Source: an uncultured Lachnospiraceae bacterium (GTDB lineage Bacteria > Bacillota > Clostridia > Lachnospirales > Lachnospiraceae). From it: DNA of 38,154 nt. Made by a program: the position numbers and the translations under genes. Below the pieces are notes generated by a model. It saw only the letters and a program-made list of their open reading frames with translations, was not told where the DNA came from and did not search any database. Position 1 is the stretch's first letter. Every line of letters starts with the position of its first letter. Shown here in pieces: positions 8,108 to 16,244 of the stretch. The stretch lies in assembly GCA_902800325.1 (NCBI GenBank), contig CADCDW010000012.1, positions 16,146-54,299 on the forward strand. Direction: 5' to 3'.

Positions 8108-10123
8108 TTAGTCTGTGTATCTTTTGGCTTTTATATTAAATATCATATATCCCGCATACAATAGTAAAAGTCCCATCAAAATAAAGAAAAACACATCCAA
8201 AAGGCTCACCTTTTCGCCGATAAAAGATAAAAATAATCTTGAAAACCTTTCCGGATAGTAAAGGCTCAAAACCGAAACAGCATTATTTATAAAATGCATT
8301 ATCATACCCGGGATAATACTCTTGGATTTGTATGCTGCATAACAGATAACATATCCTAAAAATGCTGTAGCAAAAAATCTAACTATGCTCATATGATAAA
8401 TCCCAAAAAGACATGCCGATATAAATATGGCAGTTTTAGGTTTAAACTTATGTTCAAAAGCCGTTAGGACGTATCCTCTAAACATCATCTCCTCGCAAAT
8501 CGCAGGAAGTGCTGCAACCACAAACAAAGTCGAAATAATATTGTCTCCGATCAAAGAATTTTGAAGTTCGTTTGCCTCACTTGCACTCGACGGAAAAAGT
8601 GCACCTACTATAGATGTAAGAACCACGCCTATAAAAATTGCACCTACTATCATGATTATACCACCGATGATATGCTTTATTCCACAACTATTTATCCTGT
8701 AAGTTTTTTTCAAACTCTTTTTTGTATAAAGCGCAACCAAAAGCGGTATGGCAAGAATCAAAAGCTGAGTTCCGATAACTCCAAAATATCCAAGCTTAAG
8801 CTGAATCGCACCACCTATATAAATCATGGCAAACATGGTTACAAATAAAACCAGAACAGTATCGCCAAGCTCCGGAACACCTCCCGGTTTTATATTTTTC
8901 CTTCTTTCAAATATCTGTACTCCGGCCGCCGACTCTCCAAACAAAATAGCCTCGCTGTTGTATATTCTTCCCAAAAACCATATAGCTGCCAAGCCATAAA
9001 ACACATTACTTAACAAAACTATCAAAACAACCTTTGCATCATACTTAAAAGATAGCATATCTCTTATCAAAAGACTTATATTGGCTACCGGTATAAGCGC
9101 TGCTTTTTCATTTAATTTTATATTTGGTATAAAACCTATAAAAGACGCAAACATAACCACAAGCGAAAGTGGTGTAATGTAATTGTTTGCCTCTTTATAG
9201 GTTTTTGCAAATGCTGTTACACACATAGTAATAGCACTAATAAATATGGCAAATGCAAATACACAAAGGATACCGACAACTATAGCAGGTGCAAATTTAC
9301 TTAAGGATATACCTCCAGAGGCATTGGTATATGCACTTGTCATATTGTACATATAAACGCCTACGCCTGATATAGATATGATATTTAACAAAGCTGATAT
9401 TATACCAATGGTAGCAACCACAAAGAACTTACTTACAATAATCTCGCTATTGGTTACAGGCAATGTAAGAAGTGTTTCAAGTGTTCCTCTTTCTCTTTCT
9501 CCGGCAGTTGTATCTATGGCAGGATACATGGTGCCCATAAGCAGACTAACGATAAGCATAAAAGGAAGAATACTTGAAAGCAGACTTCCGGCAGTTTCTT
9601 CATTGGTTGCAGTATCCTCAAAAGTCACATCAACCGGATTTAGTATCTCATCAGAATCAAGTCCGGCAAGTTCAAGTTTTTCTTTTGTAAGATTTTTTGT
9701 ATAATCAGATAAAAGATCCGAAACTCTGTCTGCGGCATATCCCGAATTAGTTACAGACGAGATATAATATACTTCAAAATTCTCTTTTCCGCCTTTATTG
9801 GTAATCTTAAGATAAGCATCTATATTTTCACCTGCAAGTGCTTTTTCAGGCTCATCAGTGCTGACAAGCTTAAGCGAATAATCAGACAAATCGTATTTGG
9901 CTATTATATCTTTCATTATGTCATCTTCATCATAATAAACCGAAATTATATAAGTTCTCTCTGTCATCTGCGTGGTTATGGCACTCATAACCTGAAGACT
10001 TAAAACTATAAGGAGCGGATATAAGATGATAGGTACGACAACCATCATAATTACTGTCTTTTTATCTCTCATAACATCCAACAATTCTTTTTTATATAAA
10101 CTCTTTATGTTTCTAAGATTCAT
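8108..10123 (-). CDS. ABC-2 (NatB-like) permease fused to CPBP intramembrane protease
   Basis: 671-residue two-domain membrane protein. Residues 1-400 are a NatB-type exporter permease: TM1 (TVIMMVVVPIILYPLLIVL), a large external loop, then a block of helices beginning near SLLSSILPFMLIVSLLM, with GERERGTLETLLTLPV as the coupling segment. Residues about 480-650 are a CPBP (CAAX protease/bacteriocin-processing) domain with CEEMMFRGYVL (the EExxxR motif), FGIYHMS and MHFINNAVS. This fusion is a known architecture. The gene overlaps the ATPase gene by ATGA. CPBP proteins act as proteases in Rce1 and as immunity or processing factors for peptides in bacteria; the substrate here is unknown. Confidence 0.92.
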   Translation of the reverse strand: MNLRNIKSLYKKELLDVMRDKKTVIMMVVVPIILYPLLIVLSLQVMSAITTQMTERTYIISVYYDEDDIMKDIIAKYDLSDYSLKLVSTDEPEKALAGENIDAYLKITNKGGKENFEVYYISSVTNSGYAADRVSDLLSDYTKNLTKEKLELAGLDSDEILNPVDVTFEDTATNEETAGSLLSSILPFMLIVSLLMGTMYPAIDTTAGERERGTLETLLTLPVTNSEIIVSKFFVVATIGIISALLNIISISGVGVYMYNMTSAYTNASGGISLSKFAPAIVVGILCVFAFAIFISAITMCVTAFAKTYKEANNYITPLSLVVMFASFIGFIPNIKLNEKAALIPVANISLLIRDMLSFKYDAKVVLIVLLSNVFYGLAAIWFLGRIYNSEAILFGESAAGVQIFERRKNIKPGGVPELGDTVLVLFVTMFAMIYIGGAIQLKLGYFGVIGTQLLILAIPLLVALYTKKSLKKTYRINSCGIKHIIGGIIMIVGAIFIGVVLTSIVGALFPSSASEANELQNSLIGDNIISTLFVVAALPAICEEMMFRGYVLTAFEHKFKPKTAIFISACLFGIYHMSIVRFFATAFLGYVICYAAYKSKSIIPGMIMHFINNAVSVLSLYYPERFSRLFLSFIGEKVSLLDVFFFILMGLLLLYAGYMIFNIKAKRYTD

Positions 10124-10881
10124 ATCCAGTCCTCCCCTCTTCCGATAAGATTACCGAATACTACTCTTAAATCATCAGAATTACCAATCTCTTTTAACGC
10201 TTCTACTGTACCTTCCGCCACTATCTTGCCCTTGTTAATCATTATAATTCTGTCACAGAGCTTCTCTGCTTCTTCCATATAATGAGTAGAATAAAGCACA
10301 GCCTTACCCTCACTTTTTTCTTTAAGCATAAATTCAACTATTGCATTGCTGCTTATGATATCAAGTCCGAGAGTCGGCTCATCAAATATATATAATCTGG
10401 GATCGTGTATAATGCATCTGGATATAGATGCTCTCTGAGTCTGGCCGGTAGAAAGTTTTTCAATTCTATTGTCTATAAAGCTGTCAAGATTAAGCAGCTT
10501 TGCTATCATGGAAATCCTTAACTTAATCTCAGATTCACCCATGCCATATAGTTTTCCGGCCATAGTTAGTAGTTCTCTTGTACTAAGTCTGCCGTAAAGC
10601 TTGGTATTACCGGATAGATATCCTATAGCCTTTTTAATTTCAATTTCAGTTTTGAGAATTGTCCCGTCCAAATTTATATCTATACTGCCCGAAGTCGGTT
10701 TCATAAGACTGCCGAGCATACGTAAAAGAGTAGTTTTTCCCGCACCATTTGGTCCGATTATTCCAACTATCTCACCTTCACTTACCTTAAGCGATATATC
10801 ATCGACAGCATTAAAGCTTGTCTTCACGTTATGTTTTTCATTTCTTATAAATGTCTTTACAAGATTATTTGCTTCAAGCAT
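10120..10881 (-). CDS. ABC transporter ATP-binding protein (NatA-like)
   Basis: 253-residue ATPase subunit. Walker A is GPNGAGKTT (near 43), the Q-loop region reads AIGYLSGNTKLYGRLS, the signature is LSTGQTQRASISR, Walker B is LYIFDEPTLGLD and the switch is STHYMEEAE. LSTGQ in place of LSGGQ is a tolerated variant. The overlap with the NatB-CPBP gene shows it drives that permease. AAGGAG precedes the ATG. It starts 14 bases after the hydrolase-methyltransferase gene, hence one transcript. Confidence 0.95.
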   Translation of the reverse strand: MLEANNLVKTFIRNEKHNVKTSFNAVDDISLKVSEGEIVGIIGPNGAGKTTLLRMLGSLMKPTSGSIDINLDGTILKTEIEIKKAIGYLSGNTKLYGRLSTRELLTMAGKLYGMGESEIKLRISMIAKLLNLDSFIDNRIEKLSTGQTQRASISRCIIHDPRLYIFDEPTLGLDIISSNAIVEFMLKEKSEGKAVLYSTHYMEEAEKLCDRIIMINKGKIVAEGTVEALKEIGNSDDLRVVFGNLIGRGEDWI

Positions 10882-10895
10882 CTATAAAACTCTCC

Positions 10896-12602
10896 TTACA
10901 TATTGGTTATATATGCCTCACTTCCAAGCTTTACATGTATTATCTTATGATTATAAGTAATCCTGTTATATGCTACCTTAAATCTTGTGGAAGGCTTTAC
11001 CTTTACAGTTTTAGGAAGATATTTCATGACCGGTTCTTCGTGCATTACCCTGTAATCAGAACTCCAACCATTAAAAAGCCTATATGCATCATCTACAGAA
11101 AATCTTTTTTTCTTTTTTATAAATATACTATTTTTAAAATGGAAATTGATATAATCGGTAGCACCACTGGTAGAAACAGAAAATACAAGTTCTGCATTGG
11201 GAAACCTTTCCGCAATCTTTCCGACCAGCTCGCACACATCATTTTTCCTCATATAAGACAAAGTATCATTACAAACAAACATCACGCCCTGATTTCTTTT
11301 ACAGGAAATATCATCAATCCACGAAAAATCCAGAAGACTTCTTCCTATCGTTTTTTCTCTGTCTCTTTCTCCGTACATGGCACGCCTTACCGACATTATA
11401 TTGTGAGAATCCACACTGTACCATTGTATCCTTCCGTTATCGAGTCTGCCAAACATATTATCCAATCCACATCCCAGGTTCACAATAGTGCACTTTGGAA
11501 ACTTCATGATATATTGTTTTACTTTGGCATCACATGCCGCAGCTGTTGCAGCAAGTATAAGATTTCTATATTCACTAAGCTTAGTATTAAGCTTTGAAAA
11601 ATCAAACTTATGATCATATATAAATTTAGATGCCCACTCATCTTTAATTATATCCGGATATCTCTTTGTCCAATCAGATAAAAGCTTAAGCGGGTAAATA
11701 TCTGTTAGCGAATTGTCATAATTCCTGCTTACAACATCAGCCAGATATCCACATGCATTTTGAGCAGCTTCATTTTTTTCATATATGATAAAATCATGAT
11801 CTGCATCTTCAAATTCAAAAAATCTTGTATTTACGCTCTGTGATTTAGCCTTTTTATAAAATGCTCTGGAGTAACAGTTGAACATATCCTCCACGCCGGA
11901 AAATAAAACAACATCATCACATAAATCCGTATAATCCCCATAGTAAGGACTGGTATATTCTGTTTTAACTGCATAATCCTTAACCCAGTAATCATTTATG
12001 AAATCCTTCAGTGCCTGATTGAAATATATACGTTCACTATGGTCTATAGTATTATCAATGATTTCTTCAAGCTCTTTATCAAAAAATTCGGTATCGATAA
12101 GCGGTGAAAGCATAATAAGCTGATCCGGCTTTCTAAGTCCCTCTTTCCATGCAAGCATAGCCATGGATAGAGCAAGTCCCGCTCCGGATGAATCTCCAAG
12201 CAGTACAATTCTTTTTACATCTATACCCATCGCAAAATCAGAATATGCCTTACATAACATTTTAAAAGTTTCCCTGCAGCAATTCTCCGGTGCAAGCGGA
12301 TACATAGGTACAAACAGACCACAATGGGTTTGTAAAGAAAGTCTGGTTATGAAATCCCATTGTTCATTATCGATATTAAAGAACATGGAGCTGCCATACA
12401 AATAGACAATATATGTTTCATTGAAGCCAACTTTGGGAATCATTCTAAAACTTTTATAACCGGACTCCATAAATTCATCTATTTCAAATAGCTTATTAAA
12501 TCTTTCAGGAACCTTATCAATATATTTTTTTCTCTCATTTAGAATAAAATTTTTAATTCCTTCAGTATTAAGTTTAACAATGCTTTTAGAAACCTTTTTC
12601 AT
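10896..12602 (-). CDS. Fused alpha/beta-hydrolase and LCM-type SAM methyltransferase
   Basis: 568-residue soluble protein with two enzyme domains. Residues about 50-290 resemble the hormone-sensitive-lipase esterase family: the VPMYPLAPE strand, nucleophile motif GDSSGAG (S138), D239 in SGVEDMF and H269 in DADHDF. The oxyanion HGG motif is replaced by LYGSS (68-72). Residues about 315-568 are a class I methyltransferase of the leucine-carboxyl-methyltransferase/TcmP-like family (COG3315 type): SEYRNLILAATAA, motif I VNLGCGLDN (374-382), acidic D398 in WYSVDSH, and VCNDTLSYM. AGGAG precedes the ATG. It heads the operon with a NatAB-CPBP exporter and GH25 protein. Family assignments are by recognition; substrate and the sequence of reactions are unknown. 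Confidence 0.8.
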   Translation of the reverse strand: MKKVSKSIVKLNTEGIKNFILNERKKYIDKVPERFNKLFEIDEFMESGYKSFRMIPKVGFNETYIVYLYGSSMFFNIDNEQWDFITRLSLQTHCGLFVPMYPLAPENCCRETFKMLCKAYSDFAMGIDVKRIVLLGDSSGAGLALSMAMLAWKEGLRKPDQLIMLSPLIDTEFFDKELEEIIDNTIDHSERIYFNQALKDFINDYWVKDYAVKTEYTSPYYGDYTDLCDDVVLFSGVEDMFNCYSRAFYKKAKSQSVNTRFFEFEDADHDFIIYEKNEAAQNACGYLADVVSRNYDNSLTDIYPLKLLSDWTKRYPDIIKDEWASKFIYDHKFDFSKLNTKLSEYRNLILAATAAACDAKVKQYIMKFPKCTIVNLGCGLDNMFGRLDNGRIQWYSVDSHNIMSVRRAMYGERDREKTIGRSLLDFSWIDDISCKRNQGVMFVCNDTLSYMRKNDVCELVGKIAERFPNAELVFSVSTSGATDYINFHFKNSIFIKKKKRFSVDDAYRLFNGWSSDYRVMHEEPVMKYLPKTVKVKPSTRFKVAYNRITYNHKIIHVKLGSEAYITNM

Positions 12603-12666
12603 CGATGTCTCCTAAATCACTCTTACTAACAGCATACCATAATATATTATTATATCATTAATATAT

Positions 12667-12697
12667 AAAAAAAGGAATCTAAAAAGATTCCTTTTTT
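12667..12697. terminator. Rho-independent terminator after the LCP gene
   Basis: AGGAATCT and AGATTCCT pair around AAAA, flanked by A-run and T-run, so it works on both strands. On the minus strand it follows the LCP gene and repeat copy 3, and lies just before the hydrolase-methyltransferase gene at 12602. Confidence 0.9.
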
Positions 12698-12703
12698 ATT
12701 TTA

Positions 12704-12787
12704 TCGCAGAGCCACCGATATGAAGATGTCAGCTAAAGCTGACCGGCGGCTCGCTGCGAGTAGGGTGCGTTTCTATCCTCCCTACTT
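12704..12787 (-). repeat. Dispersed GC-rich repeat, copy 3
   Basis: Read on the minus strand, it begins AAGTAGGGAGGATAGAAACG and ends CGGTGGCTCTGCG. AGTAGGG can pair with CCCTACT, and GCCGCCG with CGGTGGC around an inner GTCAGC-TTTA-GCTGAC hairpin, the best-folding of the three copies. It sits between the LCP stop codon and the terminator, within the 3' untranslated region. Confidence 0.75.
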
Positions 12788-12810
12788 GATTAATTTTCAA
12801 TTATCTTTTA

Positions 12811-14034
12811 CTATTCAAAGGTTTGAGGTGCAACTGTTACAGGCTGCGCTTCAACTCCTGTTTCATTTTGAATGGATGAGCTTATGCTCTGAACCTTGCC
12901 GGTCGGAACATATCCGGTCTCTCCAAAAAGGAATTCATGAAGTGCCGAAACATTGGCTGATAAATCGGCCGGCACTATGATAGAACCTTTTGTTTCGTGA
13001 GTAATCGGTGTATATGCAAACGGAAAACCTACAGTATCTCCGAGCTGATATTCGAATACTTCCTTTGCAAGTGCTTTTATTTCATCTTCTGCCAAACTTG
13101 TAGCTATCTGTGGAAATACATCATCTATAATATTGTCGATAGTTGCGATATCCGATGACTTCGCCTTGGCATACACTTTGGATAAGACATCTCTTTGTCT
13201 TTCAGTTCTGGTTATATCACCCTGATCGGTGCTTCTGATTCTCGCATATGCAGTTGCCTGCGTACCATTGAGAAGCACATCACCTGTCGAAAATACACCA
13301 TCTGAATATATACCTGTCACAGCTATCTGCTCGGTTATGGCAAGATTGAGTGTAGGAAGTTCATTTTCCTCTATATGAACCGTTATACCGCCCAAATCAT
13401 CAATTGCTTTGGTAAGTCCAAGAAAGTTTACGGTCACAAAATCGGTAATCTGAAGATCAAGATTGGCATTTAGTGTCTTAATCGCAAGCTGTGGCCCGCC
13501 ATAAGAATATGCGGCATTAACTTTAGCCGTCAAGCCTGAGCCATTTTCAACTTCCAAAAGTGTATCTCTATAAATAGAAACTATTTTCACTTCTTTGGTT
13601 TCGTTATTTATACTAGCTATCATTATGGAATCACTTCGTGTTCCCTGACCGAGATTGTCTACATCTCTTGCATCCACACCAAACAACGCTACAGTCTTAT
13701 AGTTTTCCTGATTGGTTACATCCAGCTCCTCATTTATGGAAAGATCTTTTTCATCGATTTCAACCTTGTTAATCTTTTCAATCTTGGAATCCACATAATA
13801 TAAGCTGTATGCTACAAGCATCAGGCCAAGTATTATAACCTCAACTATAAGTGCTCCAAGCCATTTTAAAACTGATTTATTGTTTTTATCAGTTATATTT
13901 ATGTTTTCCTTTTTACTTTTATTGTTGGTACTTTTATTGTCAGTACTTTTATTATCGGTATTTGGTTTCTTATTACCTTTCTTTTTAACATCATTCTTTA
14001 TGTTACTTGCTTTAGTATTATCGTTTTTGCTCAT
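12811..14034 (-). CDS. LytR-CpsA-Psr (LCP) family cell-wall ligase
   Basis: 407-residue envelope enzyme of the family that attaches undecaprenyl-linked glycopolymers to peptidoglycan. The N-terminus is lysine/asparagine-rich with TDNKSTDNKSTNNKSKK repeats, followed by a membrane helix (WLGALIVEVIILGLMLVAYS). The LCP domain begins near 105: KTVALFGVDARD, GTRSDSIMIASI, KIVSIYRDTLLE (the phosphate-binding Arg), YSYGGPQLAIKTLN, LTKAIDDLGGI and ATAYARIRSTDQGDITRTER with the family's conserved arginines. GAGAGG lies 8 bases before ATG 14034; an in-frame TTG at 14049 is less likely. It is divergent from a glycosyltransferase gene and followed by repeat copy 3. Confidence 0.95.
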   Translation of the reverse strand: MSKNDNTKASNIKNDVKKKGNKKPNTDNKSTDNKSTNNKSKKENINITDKNNKSVLKWLGALIVEVIILGLMLVAYSLYYVDSKIEKINKVEIDEKDLSINEELDVTNQENYKTVALFGVDARDVDNLGQGTRSDSIMIASINNETKEVKIVSIYRDTLLEVENGSGLTAKVNAAYSYGGPQLAIKTLNANLDLQITDFVTVNFLGLTKAIDDLGGITVHIEENELPTLNLAITEQIAVTGIYSDGVFSTGDVLLNGTQATAYARIRSTDQGDITRTERQRDVLSKVYAKAKSSDIATIDNIIDDVFPQIATSLAEDEIKALAKEVFEYQLGDTVGFPFAYTPITHETKGSIIVPADLSANVSALHEFLFGETGYVPTGKVQSISSSIQNETGVEAQPVTVAPQTFE

Positions 14035-14113
14035 TTTTCTACCTCTCAAAACTTAATCGGTATTTTTCTATCTGATATATGATAACTTATAACACAAAAA
14101 AAAACAACAATAT

Positions 14114-14142
14114 TTGTAATTATTTTTTTGTTGTGCTATACT
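14114..14142 (+). promoter_or_regulatory. Candidate promoter of the glycosyltransferase gene
   Basis: TTGTAA and TATACT are separated by 17 bases, 29 bases before the ATG at 14172. This also argues against the upstream start at 14079. Confidence 0.5.
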
Positions 14143-14171
14143 ACATAATAATTAATTTTGGTGGTATGAAT

Positions 14172-14948
14172 ATGGACGCAAGTAATGTTTTAGATTTTTT
14201 AATAAGCGATGATTTAATTAAACACGATAAAAAAGAATGCTTAACTGTGATAATGCCTGCTTACAATGAAGGTATGCATATACACGATAACCTTCTTAAA
14301 GCCTCAGAGATTATTTCCGGATTTGTACGCAACTATCGCATAATAGCTGTAGATGACGGAAGTTCTGACAACACTTTATCAGAGATTATATCTGCTTCGG
14401 AAGCAGATTCAAAAATATCATATATCAGCTACAAGCCAAACCAAGGTAAAGGAAAAGCTATAACCAATGGAGTTTTATATGCCAATTCTGATTATGTAGC
14501 TTTTCTTGATTCGGATCTCGAATTAAATCCTGCCATGTTAAAAGGCTTTTTAAAAACCATGAAGGAAAAAAATGCTGATATAGTAATCGGTTCAAAGCTT
14601 CATAAGGATTCAAAGCTCGAATACCCTCTTTCAAGAAGGATTATGAGTATAGGATATTATGTAGTATTAAAAATAATGTTTAGGCTGGATATAAAAGATA
14701 CTCAGACCGGAATAAAATTATTTAGAACCCGTGTAATCAAAGCACTTACTGAAAATATGATTACCGACGGATATGCATATGATATAGAAATTCTCGCCAA
14801 AGCCAATAAAGCCGGTTGCAGAATATTGGAGATGCCCATAGAATTAAAATTCAAACGTGAGCGCAAAGAAAAATCACGTATTTCTTTCAAAACAAGCTTC
14901 AAGGTTTTTAAGGATACCTTAAAGATAAAAAAATCGTTGAAAGGATAA
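14172..14948 (+). CDS. Family 2 glycosyltransferase (DPM1/DolP-mannosyltransferase-like)
   Basis: 258-residue GT-A enzyme expected to move a sugar from a nucleotide donor to a lipid phosphate. Motifs: VIMPAYNEGMHIHDNLLKA near residue 25, AVDDGSSDNT (nucleotide binding), QGKGKAITNG, FLDSDLELNP with the metal-binding DxD, and DTQTGIKLFR. It has no C-terminal membrane helices. The start is ATG 14172, with GGTGG seven bases upstream; ATG 14166 is too close to it, and the frame extension to 14079 crosses the promoter. It is monocistronic, followed by repeat copy 2 and a terminator. The divergent LCP gene hints at a shared envelope-polymer role (inference). Confidence 0.88.
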   Translation: MDASNVLDFLISDDLIKHDKKECLTVIMPAYNEGMHIHDNLLKASEIISGFVRNYRIIAVDDGSSDNTLSEIISASEADSKISYISYKPNQGKGKAITNGVLYANSDYVAFLDSDLELNPAMLKGFLKTMKEKNADIVIGSKLHKDSKLEYPLSRRIMSIGYYVVLKIMFRLDIKDTQTGIKLFRTRVIKALTENMITDGYAYDIEILAKANKAGCRILEMPIELKFKRERKEKSRISFKTSFKVFKDTLKIKKSLKG

Positions 14949-15009
14949 TGTTAAAAAGCAGTCTGACACCTGTCACCGGTACATCTATAGTATATGTTTC
15001 TACTATAAT

Positions 15010-15097
15010 CAAGTAGGGAAGATGGAATCGCACCCTAATTGTACGCAAGCCGCTGGTCAGCTTTAGCCGGCATATTCCTTTCGGCGACTCTGCGCAA
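15010..15097 (+). repeat. Dispersed GC-rich repeat, copy 2
   Basis: Begins CAAGTAGGGAAGATGGAATC and continues with CAGCTTTAGCCGGCATATTC and a CGGCGACTCTGCGCA end. TAGGG can pair with CCCTA, and GCCG with CGGC. It lies 60 bases after the glycosyltransferase stop codon and directly before a terminator, like copy 3. Confidence 0.75.
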
Positions 15098-15156
15098 TAA
15101 AAAATGTGCACGCATGGCACGTAATTCTTAACGCCATGCTTTGCACATTTTTTTTA
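15097..15156. terminator. Bidirectional terminator between converging genes
   Basis: AAAATGTGCA pairs with TGCACATTTT and an inner GCATGGC with GCCATGC, with an A-run before and a T-run after. It ends the glycosyltransferase transcript (plus) and the GGGtGRT transcript (minus). Confidence 0.9.
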
Positions 15157-15216
15157 TAATCTAATATACTTCTGTAATGTGACAAGGCTTGTACCCGATG
15201 TCACACTATATTTGGA

Positions 15217-16227
15217 CTAAAACTTGCCGGCCTTAGCTGCTTCTTCGATAGAAACTGCAACTGCAACTGTCATACCAACCATAGGGTTGTTACCTGCACC
15301 GATAAGACCCATCATCTCAACGTGAGCAGGAACTGATGAAGAACCTGCAAACTGTGCATCTGAATGCATACGTCCTAATGTATCAGTCATACCATATGAA
15401 GCAGGACCTGCTGCCATGTTATCAGGGTGAAGTGTACGACCTGTACCACCACCTGATGCAACTGAGAAATACTTCTTGCCCTTCTCATTACATTCTTTCT
15501 TATAAGTACCTGCTACAGGATGCTGGAATCTGGTTGGGTTAGTTGAGTTACCTGTTATAGATACGTCAACGCCTTCCTTCCACATGATAGCAACACCTTC
15601 CGGTACTGAGTTAGCACCATAACAATTAACCTTAGCACGAAGTCCGTCTGAGTAAGACTTACGTGAAATCTCTTTTACTTCGTTAGTATATGGATCATAC
15701 TCAGTCTCAACAAATGTAAATCCGTTGATACGTGAGATAATCTGAGCTGCATCCTTACCTAAACCGTTAAGGATAACTCTAAGAGGCTTCTGACGAACCT
15801 TGTTAGCCTTCTCAGCTATACCGATTGCACCCTCAGCGGCTGCAAATGACTCATGACCTGCAAGGAAAGCGAAACACTCAGTTTCCTCCTCAAGTAACAT
15901 CTTTCCTAAGTTACCATGTCCAAGACCGACCTTACGGGTATCAGCAACTGAACCGGGGATACAGAAAGACTGAAGTCCTTCTCCTATAGCTGCTGCTGCA
16001 TCAGCTGCTCTTCTGCAGCCTTTCTTAATTGCTATAGCTGCACCTACTGTATAAGCCCAGCAAGCATTTTCAAAACAGATAGGCTGAATGCCCTTTATCT
16101 GATTGTAAACGTCTAAACCAGCATCCTTTGTAATCTTCTCTGCTTCTTCTATTGAGGAGATACCATAGCTGTTTAATACTTTGTTGATTTGATCAATTCT
16201 TCTTTCATATGATTCAAATAATGCCAT
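15217..16227 (-). CDS. GGGtGRT protein (conserved, function unknown)
   Basis: 336-residue conserved protein named after its motif, here SGGGTGRTLHPDNMAAG (near 258-275), followed by GPASYGMTDTLGRMHSD and an AHVEMMGLIGAGNNPMVGMT stretch. It also has FENACWAYTVGAAIAIKKG with a conserved Cys and GHGNLGKML. No enzyme activity is established. It is cotranscribed with a NifU/IscU-like scaffold 17 bases upstream, a pairing I know from other Clostridia, which suggests an iron-sulfur-linked role. Its codons look more uniform than those of its neighbours, which may mean strong expression (impression only). GAGGTAACGAAG precedes the ATG. Confidence 0.93.
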   Translation of the reverse strand: MALFESYERRIDQINKVLNSYGISSIEEAEKITKDAGLDVYNQIKGIQPICFENACWAYTVGAAIAIKKGCRRAADAAAAIGEGLQSFCIPGSVADTRKVGLGHGNLGKMLLEEETECFAFLAGHESFAAAEGAIGIAEKANKVRQKPLRVILNGLGKDAAQIISRINGFTFVETEYDPYTNEVKEISRKSYSDGLRAKVNCYGANSVPEGVAIMWKEGVDVSITGNSTNPTRFQHPVAGTYKKECNEKGKKYFSVASGGGTGRTLHPDNMAAGPASYGMTDTLGRMHSDAQFAGSSSVPAHVEMMGLIGAGNNPMVGMTVAVAVSIEEAAKAGKF

Positions 16228-16244
16228 CTTCGTTACCTCCTCTT

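Noticed and set aside
10851-11597. 248-codon plus-strand open frame
   Set aside because: Antisense to the methyltransferase half of the fusion gene; composition is typical of an antisense shadow, and no family features are present.
10896-12602. Hydrolase-methyltransferase as two separate genes
   Set aside because: The frame is continuous with no internal stop and no ribosome site with a start codon was noticed at the domain boundary near residue 300.
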